Below the pieces are notes generated by a model. It did not search any database and was not told the DNA's origin. It was given only the letters and a program-made list of their open reading frames with translations. From contig JAPEHQ010000003.1 of assembly GCA_027405735.1 (NCBI GenBank), positions 1,178,001-1,242,000 on the forward strand: a DNA stretch of 64,000 bases, written 5' to 3'. The DNA is from Mucor racemosus. Its lineage: Eukaryota > Mucoromycota > Mucoromycetes > Mucorales > Mucoraceae. The position numbers and the translations under genes were made by a program. Positions within the stretch are counted from its first letter, which is position 1; each line of letters opens with the position of its first letter. Shown here piece after piece: positions 1 through 10,300 of this stretch.

Positions 1-266
1 GAAAAGGAATCTCTTGTTGTTGTCTTGCAAGAATTGGACCAATTCCTTAGCTCCAGGCAAAAGATTGGTACCCTAAAAGATGAATAGTTATTTAGTATCA
101 TTCTGTTGATTTCCTAATGCTTATATATAAAACTTACGTGGTAAATGACACCATCCATATCAATAATGTAACCCTTCTTTTGACGGATGGCTTCAAGTCT
201 TTCAGTGTGAAGGACGGGATCCTTCAAGAGGGCCCATTCTCTAGATAAGTGTTCACCTTGTTGCAT
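1..266 (-). CDS. HAD-superfamily (NagD/IIA-type) phosphatase, 5' part only
   Basis: The 67 N-terminal residues of a HAD hydrolase; the gene runs off the left edge. Exon 1 is 138-266 and exon 2 is 1-72, with a 65-bp phase-0 intron at 73-137 (donor GTAAGT, acceptor TTTTAG). The start is the ATG at 264-266; the open frame extends upstream but only through a TTG. Residues 34-40 read IIDMDGV, HAD motif I, with Asp36 as expected nucleophile and Asp38 as acid/base. After the splice the frame reads GTNLLPGAKELVQFL, the usual spacing of NagD / 4-nitrophenylphosphatase-type enzymes (subfamily IIA), which dephosphorylate small phosphate esters in the cytosol. The substrate cannot be inferred because the cap domain lies outside the window. 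Confidence 0.85.
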
Positions 267-460
267 TTTAATATAATTTGATTTGATATTTAACAAAGAA
301 GCATGAAATATGCAAATTTCAATGACTATTTATACTACTACCATGCCCCGTCTTTTTTTTTTCCTTGATTGTTTAATTGAGACCAATGACGTTTAGATAT
401 GATTTTAGTGTCTCGAAATTATAAAGGCAGCTCGTTCATTAATTACGTTTTACCTTTTTG

Positions 461-586
461 TTTCAACGCCGCCTTGAGGTTAAAGAAGATCAAGCAAAGG
501 CCGACATTGATAAGACATGGCTTTACTTTGCTGAGATTGATCTACTCGCAGAAAATGATGTAGAAAATGACTATCTTCATTACTAA
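461..586 (+). pseudogene. possible orphan 3' coding fragment
   Basis: A 41-codon open stretch ending in TAA at 584-586. It is rich in acidic residues (for example AEIDLLAENDVENDY) and looks more protein-like than the AT-rich surroundings. No ATG, no clear 3' splice site and no continuation upstream were found. I do not recognise the family. It could be a decayed gene end, a transposon scrap or chance. Confidence 0.2.
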
Positions 587-1377
587 AAAAGGTTTAACTT
601 TGATCAATAATGACGTTGGCTGCACTTGATTGTCTCTTTATGTAATTATCATTATAATACAACAAGTCGGGTACATTTAAAGTAATAATATTTTATTATA
701 TATATAATATATATATATACGAGCAAACTAGATGATGTAAACAGTACGGGCATACTGTTTGGATATTTTGTTTATTCAGAACATTATTATATATATCTTT
801 TTGCATGCATATATTGTCTAGATTCCCGACTAGATTGGTTATCATTGATCATGCTTTTGATTTTTGTAGTAGCTCTTGAACTTTCTGTTCCTGATCGAGA
901 TATTGAGATATCAACACGTCAAAAGAAACTCATGGAGCCCCTGATCCTGTAACTAAACTCCACGATATATGTATAACATTTAGATAACATATTTAGGAAT
1001 CAGTGTCGCATTTTTAATCTGGTTGCTCAAAACAAAATTTCTTTCAAACAATAGTACTCAACTTTAAAGAGTTTTTTTGGGGACTTCTGTAGCAGTAATA
1101 TAGTAATTCAAAATTTACATATGTTTTTTGACACGTTAAAATTATGGTTGTATTTTTTGTTTTACAAAAAACAGCTTATTAACGAAAATTTACTTTGTAA
1201 AGAAAAAAAAATTTCTTCCAAGATAGAAAAAAAAACAAAAAAAAAAAAAACACGGGGCACAGTTTTTTAGTTTATTAGTTTCGGAAGAAGTCTACTGATG
1301 CTATGGAGATTTACTAAATTTGTACACAGAATCACGATTTTATTATTCTACAAGTCTAATTATTTATCCTCTCCAAA
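587..1377. other. intergenic, no gene seen
   Basis: AT-rich spacer with a TA-rich stretch near 690-718 and A-runs near 1205-1250. No convincing coding frame or structural RNA was recognised. Confidence 0.6.
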
Positions 1378-1931
1378 TCAGTTATCCTCCAAATCAATAC
1401 GATCCAATTCATCTTGTTCTTCTTGTGTCATTTCTAATGATTTTCCTCCCAACATTTGTCTCAATCTTGAAGTTTGTTTTGGAACAATGATCTTGAGTTT
1501 ATCTGAGAACTCCTTGAACTAAAATAATGTCAGAGGATAACATGTCACTGGCCTTTAGAAGAACTTACATTTCTAACGTCTAACCACCAACCAACAGCAG
1601 TTGCTAATAAACCTGCACCTCCAAAAGCTAATAATGTACCATAACCTAATGTCTTAAAAGCATATAATGAAGCATCTTTCTTGGCAATTGCATACTCGGC
1701 AGGTGTCATTTTAGGTGGTATATAAGGTTGAGGTGTATGAGGAGTAGGTGCAGTTGGCACAACACCTTGAGCAATTTCTTGTTGCATTCGTTGGTTTTGT
1801 TTTCTTCTTGTATACCAAATAGCACCTAGGAGACCTGCTCCAAATGCGCCTCCTGCTGCTGTCAACAATGCTGCTGTAGGTGGTGGAGAGTCTGCTTGTT
1901 GTTGCTGTTGATTTTCTGCTGGTTTACTCAT
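1378..1931 (-). CDS. TMEM242-like mitochondrial membrane protein
   Basis: Two exons, 1569-1931 and 1378-1518, with a 50-bp phase-0 intron at 1519-1568 (GTAAGT..TTTTAG); product 167 aa. Two hydrophobic helices are visible at about residues 20-40 and 94-116. They are separated by a Pro-rich loop and a KKDASLYAFKTLGYGT segment. After the splice the frame reads FKEFSDKLKIIVPK. This order (small-residue TM, loop, LGxGTL-type second TM, then a lysine-rich FxxKxxxIxP tail) matches vertebrate TMEM242 (C6orf35). TMEM242 is a mitochondrial inner-membrane protein that, with TMEM70, helps assemble the ATP-synthase c-ring. The glutamine-rich N-terminus and acidic C-terminus (EEQDELDRIDLEDN) are divergent additions. 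The assignment rests on pattern similarity only. Confidence 0.7.
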
Positions 1932-2018
1932 ATAGAAAGTTGGTTTTTATCGAGGTTTGATGTAATGAAAATGGTAAAAGAAGCATTAAAAGGCAGTCCA
2001 CCCATACCTTCAATGTCA

Positions 2019-2042
2019 ACCCCCCCCTCCCTCCCCCCTCCT
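2019..2042 (-). promoter_or_regulatory. G-rich tract (possible G-quadruplex) upstream of the TMEM242-like gene
   Basis: The + strand shows C-runs of 7, 3 and 6 separated by single T, so the sense strand of the gene starting at 1931 carries several G-runs. It lies about 90-110 bp upstream of the ATG. The pyrimidine bias continues to about 2072. A structural or promoter role is inference. Confidence 0.35.
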
Positions 2043-2072
2043 CTTGCTCTCCCTTTCCGCCTCTCCTTTTAC

Positions 2073-3261
2073 CTTTGATCCTCAGCAGCCCCCTTCTGTC
2101 TCTCTTTCTTTAAATTAGCTCCACACAAACATTGAGAAATTATTTGATTGGGTCCTTGCATTGGAAACAAACATTTGCTGATAGGATACACAGCCTCCTT
2201 TTTCTATGAAATTGTAATTCAATTGTTCGTAAATACATGAATTATATGCATAAAATGATACTGGTTTAGATAGATCATTATCTTTTCTACCAATTAAGAA
2301 CTATCCATTCAACGTTAGTTTAGTTGAATAGAATAAACGGAAATTCCTTTCAAAATTCATTATGAAATACATCACATGCACTTAAGTTTAATGCAATGTT
2401 AACCAATAACAAAAAGTCGATCATTTAGTTTAGACACTATCGTCAAAAGTTTATTATCTGTGAGTAAATTTTTTAGCCATGATTTGTATGCTAATTTATA
2501 ATGCTTCTTCTTGGTGTGAGGTTCTTTTGTAAGGAATTTGCTTGCAGTCCTAGCTTTGTTTGATCTCGTTTATCAATGCTTTTTTTTTTTTTTTTTTTTT
2601 TTTCTATAGTCTTTTACATTGCTTTCACATTATAGATTTGCGTTTCTATTTTTATTTCATGCAGCCATCAACAACCATCATCATCATCTGAAACTATAAT
2701 TTTAATGGGCATTTTAAATAAATGTCTCGAAAACAATTTGATAAAATTTATCAGTTGTTTAGAGCAATACAAAGCCAATCAATTATTAAAAATGTCTTGA
2801 ATTTTGTAAGGCAAATTTTTATCACGTGCGCTACTTTCTGCAATTGTAGGGTTCAGGAACACATTATCATTGAATTTATCATGTCAATTTTGTATTGATC
2901 AAGTAAAATGTATTTGATTTCATGAATGGAATATAAATTGATCCGAGAAGATATATTATATGTATAAGCTGAATTAGGCTGCATAACATGACAAACGCCC
3001 TGTAGTATTCAGAATGTAATATATCAATATATTGTAAATCTGTACATTGGAATATATTATACCCAACAAAAGAACTGTTTAAAATACTAAAACCAGCCTT
3101 GTTATTTCGAGAAATGTAAAATACGTTCAAATCCGAATTTTTGGACCACAGTTTGATATACAAGTTTTTTGTCAATAAGGTTTAAAATAAAATTTTATCG
3201 TAGTTGTCTTTTCAATATGCAATGTAACGCTTTGCTTGAATTTAAATTTATTTACTATTCT
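2073..3261. other. intergenic, no gene seen
   Basis: AT-rich spacer upstream of the TMEM242-like gene and downstream of the zinc-finger gene. It includes a 24-nt T-run at 2580-2603. The longest minus-strand frame (about 2879-3175) has no recognisable features and is not called. Confidence 0.6.
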
Positions 3262-3311
3262 TTAATACAAAGAATTATTATATTGAGGAGGGGAAGGTAA
3301 TGAAGAGCTAT

Positions 3312-3344
<33 letters not shown>

Positions 3345-4005
3345 ATGAAGAATTGGATATAGAAGGAGAGGCAAATGGTGATTTTGAGTGTCTATGAATA
3401 CGAATGTGTTGATTCAAATTGTCTGATCTAGAAAATCGTTTATTACAGCTTTGATAAGGGCATTTGAAAGCTATTTATTAAAGCAATAATTAGAGACAAA
3501 TCATAAATGTACAACTAAATCACTTACGTTTTTCCATTGTATGAATAGATCGAATATGTCTTTTTAAATGCTCAGATCTTTTAAATACTTTTCCACATCC
3601 TTCTGTTTTACATGCAAACATTCGAATACCATGATTAGGTATATTTGATACTCGACGCCCTCGAGTACGAATCATTGTTTGTTGTTGTTGTTGTTGTTGT
3701 TGTTTTTGTTGTTGTTGTTGTTGCTGATGTTGCTGATGTTGCTCTTGTTGTTGTTGTTGATGTGGTGGTGGTGATGAGGAAATTATAGAAGGGAATGGTA
3801 TGGATTGTACTGGATGTGGTTGTGGTTGTGGTGTTGGAGGGGACAATGATTGAGTATAAAAATTAGTAGACATACTATGCCAATGTTGTTGGTATGGCGA
3901 TTGCGGTTGATATGGATTATAGTAATAGTTTATTTTTTCTTCATTGCTGTTATTATGAGGTATTGGAGATGTTAATAATTCAGCAAATGTAAATCTTGTA
4001 TTCAT
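3262..4005 (-). CDS. C2H2 zinc-finger transcription factor (Msn2/4-like pair)
   Basis: Exon 1 is 3528-4005 and exon 2 is 3262-3470, with a 57-bp phase-1 intron at 3471-3527 that splits the linker between the two fingers. Product 228 aa. Finger 1 has Cys132, Cys137, His150, His155 and the helix KRSEHLKRH. Finger 2 has Cys163, Cys168, His181, His185 and the helix SRSDNLNQH. The linker after splicing is the standard TMEKPF type. The arrangement and helix residues resemble stress-type regulators of the Msn2/4 (Seb1) class, nuclear proteins that bind AG-rich promoter elements. The N-terminal 125 residues are Pro/Gln-rich with a polyglutamine stretch; the C-terminal tail has 11 threonines encoded by an (ACT)n microsatellite (3310-3342 region). 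Divergently arranged with the SAM/HMG gene, 565 bp between starts. Confidence 0.8.
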
Positions 4006-4570
4006 ACTGGAAGAGATAATGAATAAAAGAAAGAAAAAAGAAGAAAAGAAGGATGCTGTTGATCTGCATTTCTTGATTCTATATATATATATATAAGGTA
4101 CGATTTCAAATCAAACCTTCGTTTCATTCGAAATCTCTGAAATTACTATATATGGCAGTTGGAGCTTCAATCCAGAAGTTTAAATGCCCATAGAAAGAGT
4201 TTTGTTCGATTTCCTTCTTGTCTATTCTATGGTGAAAAATCTGCGTCATTCAAATAAGAGAAATCAGCTATTTCCTCATTGGTGAAGCCCAATCATCCTA
4301 AAAGAAAAGGGTTTTCTAATTTTACAACTGAGGCAAGAACTTTTTTCATTTTTCCTTTTTCTTTCTTGTTGATTTTTTTTATATTTTTTTATATATATAT
4401 ATTAAACTCTCCTTATTTTACGTTTGTAATAATAAAACTGAATGAAGTAAAAGCAGCAATTTAAATCAACCATTTCATTAAAAAAAAAAAAACCGCAAAT
4501 TACAACAACAAAATCAACATTTTTTTCATTTTTTAAAAACAAAAAAGTTTTTTTTTGTTAAATCATAATC
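4006..4570. promoter_or_regulatory. shared divergent promoter region
   Basis: 565 bp between the ATGs of a C2H2 gene (-) and a SAM/HMG gene (+). It holds a TA repeat near 4081-4094, 83 bp upstream of the minus-strand ATG, and A/T homopolymers near 4480-4560 in front of the plus-strand ATG. No specific operator was recognised. Confidence 0.4.
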
Positions 4571-6385
4571 ATGCAACACAATCATCATCCCAATTTAAAT
4601 ACAATTACAGCAACTACAATACCATCAACAGAGCAACAACAACAACAATCTACAATTCAGTTACAAAATGATAGGTCTAATCGGACTTTATTAAACCAAC
4701 AAGAGGTTGATTCCTTTTTAGCTCAATGCGGGCTTTCTCAATACTACCAAGTCTTTATCGAAGAAGGTTTTGACAGACCAGAATCTGTAAGATTATAACC
4801 ACAAAAAAAAAAATTATTTAATTATTTTGGTCATGAAAAAAATGTTTCTTTTGTTTTTCATATAATAATCAATGTTTAAATGGGCAAAATAATTATTTAA
4901 AAAAAATAGATGCCAAAAAAGAAAGGAAACAGAAAAAAAAATAACCATTTCTTTTATCCATGTGTAGTTATTAGAAATAACTGAATCAGATCTGATTCAG
5001 ATGCAAGTAAAACGAGGACATCGTAGAGTATGTTTCCTAATAAATTTTATTATTAATTGAGAGTTTTGTATATTAATTTGTATATAAATTAGCTTCTTCA
5101 ACGAGCAGTTGCAAATGCGAAAGGAATACCGTCTTCTGTACCATTAAATATTACTCCCATCATAAATAAGGAACTGACAGGTGAGTGTAATAATAATAAT
5201 AACAATAATTTTCGAATGCCGTACCGAATGATCTCAACAACAACAGACACAGGTTATTCACAGCAACAACAACCACAACAACAAAGTCTTCTTTGTCCTC
5301 CACCTCCTCAGCAACAACCACAGCAACAACCACAGCAACAACCACAGCAACAACCACAGCAACAACCACAGCAACAACCACAACAGCCAATACCTCCTCC
5401 GCATTCTTCTCAGCAACCCGGAAAGAAAATATTGCAACCTGCAGAAGCTATGGATATATCTTTACATACACTAGCAAATGCTTCCCCAATGAATACATCA
5501 AACACATCATCTGGTTCATCTTCATCAGCTACCTCATCAGCACAACCTGAATATTTTCCATCGGCAGGTACGATGACACAAAATCAAAGTGGTATGTCAT
5601 CGACAGAAGAAGAAGCTGTAACAAGTGACAATGTACATCGATTATGGAAAAGAAAATATCATCGACATGCAAAACCAGATACCAATGCTCCATTAAAGCC
5701 TCCTTCAGCGTATGTCATGTTCTCAAATGATGTTCGTGCTGAATTAAAACAACAAAATAAATCATTTACTGACCTAGCAAAAATTATTGGTGATCGGTGG
5801 AAAAACATCACACGTGATGGAAAAGAATTGTATGAAACGAATGCATTGAAAGCAAGGAAAGATTATTTGAGAAAGATTGAAGAATATCAAAAGACTGATT
5901 CATTTAAAGCAAGTATAAATTATATCTATTGATATCAGAAGTTAACGTTTTTATAATAGAAATATCAACAATATATTTCGGATTTCAAGGCTGAAAATGA
6001 AGCAGCAGCTCGGCCTGTTGGTAGACCAAGAAAAAGACATCGAAGAGATGGTGAATTAAGTGATGGTGGCACAGCTAGCGATTCGACAATACAAGTTAGA
6101 GCATCTTCTATATCGTCTCAACCAGATGAGCAACAATTAGCTATAAATCAACATTTACAACAATCAAATCATAATAGAACACATTCTGTTTCATCAGATC
6201 AAAGACATTACCCATTTTATTTGTTAAATGAAGTTGGTTTACAGCAACGACAACAAACATCACCGCAATCATTAAATATACAACAATCATCGCCACGTAG
6301 TTCGAATACATCAGATCGCCCTGCTAGTACGACAAGTGATAGTATATCATCAAATACACCTTTATCAACGCCATCTAGTAAATAA
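4571..6385 (+). CDS. SAM-domain plus HMG-box regulator
   Basis: Four exons: 4571-4786, 4968-5027, 5093-5908 and 5960-6385, coding for 505 aa. Introns 1 (181 bp) and 2 (65 bp) are GT..AG. Intron 3 (5909-5959) starts with GCAAGT, a GC-AG donor; only this junction keeps the frame and gives SFKKYQQYISDFK, the normal end of an HMG box. Residues about 45-105 form a SAM domain (EVDSFLAQCGLSQYYQVFIEEGF, then LLEITESDL after splicing), a helical protein-interaction module. Residues about 290-362 are an HMG box (PLKPPSAYVMFSNDVR, then RWKNITRDGKELY), which binds and bends DNA. Between them lie tandem QQQP repeats from a 12-bp repeat; after the box comes a basic GRPRKRHRRDG patch. Probably a nuclear regulator. 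A further 72-nt in-frame segment, 5181-5252, has splice signals and may be spliced out optionally. Confidence 0.82.
5310..5381 (+). repeat. 12-bp coding minisatellite (CAGCAACAACCA)n
   Basis: About six near-identical 12-bp units inside the SAM/HMG gene, encoding QQQP repeats. Copy number is likely to vary between strains. Confidence 0.8.
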
Positions 6386-6820
6386 ACAATCTTTTTTTTT
6401 TTTTTTTTTCTCGTAACAAAAATTTTATATACACACAAAAAAAAAAGAACACTTTAGAAGAATTCAGAAGATTAAAGATGTAAAAAATAGTTGGACGGAT
6501 TCACTCTTTTTTCGGTTGCAACATTATATATGGCTTTAATGTCTATATCTCTCCTTTTGGTGCACAAACACACGCCCAGAACAACAACGACAACAACTCT
6601 CCTATTTTAACCAAAAAAAAAAAAAAAAAAAAAAAAAAAAACATCAACATTTACAGAAATAACAAACAGCTCTCCTTGATTGATTTATGAACAATATTTT
6701 TATTTTTATTATTATTTTATGTATACCATTTTTTCACAACTAAAAAAAAATCTTGTAAATTTCTCTTTCTTCCATCCACATTTTTCTAGTATATATATAT
6801 ATATATATATTTATATAAAA
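6386..6820. other. convergent intergenic spacer
   Basis: Separates the 3' ends of the SAM/HMG gene (+) and the Snm1-like gene (-). It contains a 29-nt A-run at 6613-6641 and a TA repeat near 6790-6810. Nothing else was seen. Confidence 0.6.
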
Positions 6821-7399
6821 CTAAAGCGATGATAAAAAATCGCCTAAACCACCGCTATTACTTGGCTTTTGTTGTTTGGATAATAATGCTTTTAAATTGT
6901 TCTTTTTACCCTTATTTTTCTTTTTCTTGAGCGAAGAATCTGCAGTAATAGTAGTAGGAGGAGGAGGAGGAAGAGGAGTACTAGCAATGGGTGTTTCCGT
7001 AACCACGGGCTCTTGTTGCATAATGACTTTGGGCATCTTTTTCTTGCAAGAACCATGATATAAACTTGTGTTACCACAGGTCAGACATGTCGATTTTATC
7101 ACATTTTTAGATTGTGTCTTTTTAGCAACACCATTTCTTTTGTTTTTCGATTTTTTTCGAGTGATTTCAGTATGATGATTGAGACCAGGTATGCTGATTT
7201 GTCCGCAGCTTTTACAACTTAATCGTGCGATTGGTTTATGTGCTGTTAATTCGTATTCTGTTAATGTATTTTGAAATTCATTCATGTAATATCGACTAAG
7301 AGATGGGCATTTACTAAACATGGTATGTCCTGCTTCAAATAGGAAATCAAGTCGATTCGTTTGTTGATGTGTTTGTAGGTTATTACTGGTGCTAGTCAT
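6821..7399 (-). CDS. Snm1/Rpr2/Rpp21-type RNase MRP or RNase P protein subunit
   Basis: Single-exon gene of 192 aa. The N-terminal helical part (RLDFLFEAGHTMF..., then LSRYYMNEFQNTL) precedes a zinc ribbon with Cys62, Cys65 (SCKSCGQISIPGL) and Cys105, Cys108 (CLTCGNTSLYHG). A basic insert follows the first CxxC. The C-terminus is lysine-rich (KKKKNKGKKNNLKALLSK) and ends GLGDFLSSL. Helix, split CxxC..CxxC ribbon and basic tail are the architecture of the Rpr2/Rpp21/Snm1 family, which bind the RNA of RNase P (tRNA 5' processing) or RNase MRP (pre-rRNA processing). The K-rich tail with an LxxLLSK element favours Snm1, the MRP-specific member. Family assignment is fairly firm; MRP versus P specificity is inference. 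Confidence 0.68.
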   Translation of the reverse strand: MTSTSNNLQTHQQTNRLDFLFEAGHTMFSKCPSLSRYYMNEFQNTLTEYELTAHKPIARLSCKSCGQISIPGLNHHTEITRKKSKNKRNGVAKKTQSKNVIKSTCLTCGNTSLYHGSCKKKMPKVIMQQEPVVTETPIASTPLPPPPPTTITADSSLKKKKNKGKKNNLKALLSKQQKPSNSGGLGDFLSSL

Positions 7400-10300
7400 A
7401 GTTTGGCTGTATATGTAAAGTGAGAAAAAAAATTATTCTGAAAAATAAAAAATATTATCCATGTGGCTTCTTTTGCGCATTTTGTTACACACTGATGCAC
7501 TCTTTTGTAACACTGTTCTCTCGGTTACAGTGACTGGTTTGAATATACTAGTGATAGCATGGTTCATTTGAAGTACTTGAAAAAAAGACTTTGAAGCTTT
7601 GACCTCAGAATGACACAGTTTGCCTTTAGTTCAAGATGGATAGTACATGCAAACTAATCCTTTTGTATATTTCTTTTGAATTAATTGGTGGTTTTATTGA
7701 AACCCAAGCATTCTTGAATAATATAGTCCATTTTTGAAAAAATGCTGATTTAAATCATCAAACTCAAACTCAAACTCAAAAAAAAAAAAAAGTTTGAGAT
7801 TTTTTTCAATACCGATATTGTTATTGGGAAAAGTACATGATTTTTTGAACCAAAGTAGTGGTAAAGAATAGATTATTACTGATGGGAATACGATCCCGTC
7901 TGGCACTAATTTTTGATTAATTACAAGACCGCAATTGTTTTACCCTTTATATATATGTGATCTGGTGTTATACTGACTTCATGTATCGATTTACATTTAG
8001 AAAGTATCAGATATCCCAAAGAAAAACAAATTTACCCGTATTATACTGTGCAGAGGATGTACGTTTTTTTTTAAGGAGTCCAAATAAATAACAGGATTTC
8101 CTAATTATTTTTCATAACAGTACATTTCCGTTATTTATAATGGAGATTGTTTAAACAATTGCGCTAAACCCTTGTAACCTTGGGAAAGAATACTGAAAAT
8201 AAAATTCAAAGTGGTCATGCTAGTATCTATTGGTATCTAGATTTTGGAATTATGAGAAAACGAAATAGGATTTATAATACCACGTATTTCTTTTATTTTA
8301 AATTTTTACAAAAGAATCGTTGCCATGGAAAAATCTTCTGACTTCTTAATTGTAGCGGCGATTAAACAAATTCAGGAACATGAAACCTTAATTTTTAGAT
8401 AAAACAAATCAGGGATATCTTCAAAGTAGATATGACTACAAGTTATGTAGCATAGATAAATGAACATTTAAGGCAGATTTAGAAGTTTTTATATATTAAT
8501 TTCTAAAGTTAACTGTTAGATGTAGTAGAATACAATATTCAATACATGTACAAGGCTGCGTAAAATCCTAGGGCTTCACCTAATTGCTCTGTTACCCACC
8601 AGATGATTCACTTAGAAGCTCTTATTTATAAAAGATCTACCTTGAATAACAAGTTTCCCGTATTTAAAAAGGTCAGAAATTCAATTTATTTGAGTTCAAA
8701 ACATCTCAAAATATTACTGCTACATGTTAATCGACATCAGTTGTTCGTATATGCATCAAATTTACATTCACAAGTGAACGATTCACAAAAGAAAACAAGC
8801 CCAGCGGTACGTAAATATGAAAATGTCGCACTGGCTTCTGGTTCCTTGAAACGTTCATTTTGTAATATGTATATGTAAAGCGTAGGAAAATATCTTATTT
8901 TCTGGGTTAAAAATTCACATTTGTCCAAAATGCAATTTTTTCATGAAGTATCATAGGGAAAAAATAAAAATAAAATCATCAACACGAAAAATTTACAAAT
9001 TTTCTACAGAATACATCTATAAGTCGAGAGCCAACGTTTCGTATGAATAAAGGTATCAAAAGGTAAGTATAACCATCAAAAGACGCTATTTTAATTGCTA
9101 ATTTATGCGTCTTTTGGTGAAACATTGAGATTACGTTTTGTGTTTCGTCTCAAAGTTATCCTGTTTTTTCTTTTCAAGATTGCGCCCTGACTCTAAATCA
9201 TCACACCAGGCTAAAGTAATCTGATTGCAAAAGAATAGAATGTTGTAAAACCCTTAAAAACATTCAAACAAATTGGCAATTATACTTTTAGAGCTCATAC
9301 TTGGTACTATTTTGCAGGGCTTTTTAATTATCATATATTTTTTAGGCTTCTTTAGTAATTTTTTCGTATGGTGCACTTATCTTTTGCTCATGTTTTAATA
9401 ACGTTTAATGTCATTTGGTTTTGAAAAAAATAAATAAATGCTTATAAATCATTTTATAAAATACATTAATTCTTTTTTTTTTTAGTTTATCTGTAGAATC
9501 TAGATCATCTTCTGTTTACTAATGTATTTTTTGTCTGACAATCATACAAGGATTATTCATGTTTTTAACTGTTTTTGAGAAGAATGTCTGAATATTTAAT
9601 CACTGGCGGTGTTTAAATATAAAGACACTTCCAATTGTTCAGAATGGATAGAAAACGATCCAAAAAATCTTCTTTCGTTAGTTACTCGCTAAACTATATA
9701 GAAAGTAGATCTTGCTCATTAAGTGTTTTGTATGAATAGTTGAATTCTAAATGCTGTGGTATGTATTTCGAAGAAAGTTTACTGCAAAAAAAATCCTCTA
9801 GGATCAAAAATATGAAATGCAGTTTTTTCCCAGAAGGTAATCGTCTTCAATATAGTTGCCCAATAATTCTATTTGTATTTTAAAGTGTTATATTGTATCT
9901 ACCCATCGAATATTCAAAATCCAAAATAACTTGATTTTTCGCCGAGAAATTTAAAATTTTCGTTATTTTCAATTTTTCCTCGACCAATGGTAAGGAAAAA
10001 ATCCTTGATTTTTGATGAAAAATAAATGTGCGAGATTTTTTAAAAAAGATATATACATGGTTTTATATATTGAAAAGAACATGTTTGATCCAAAAATCAT
10101 GGCTTAAACACTAATATTTTTCGAGATATCGCTTCTTTAATACTAAAACATGACCATTTACAGTGACACAGCGGCATTTGGAGGCTACTGATATTTTGTA
10201 CGCCTAAAATCAGGAGTTACAAGAATAAAATCCTGAACTTATAAGCCAAGGGCATCTTGTAGATGTAAAATATTGATGCATCAAATATAAAAAAAAAAAA

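Noticed and set aside
2879..3175. 98-codon minus-strand frame
   Set aside because: AT-rich codon content, no domain, no splice context and no conservation hint; looks like chance in AT-rich DNA.
7759..7781. CRISPR-like short direct repeats
   Set aside because: Simple CAAACT hexamer run without spacers, in a eukaryotic genome.
8603..8878. 91-codon plus-strand frame
   Set aside because: Has an ATG but no motif, and overlaps a comparable frame on the other strand; composition equals the flanks.
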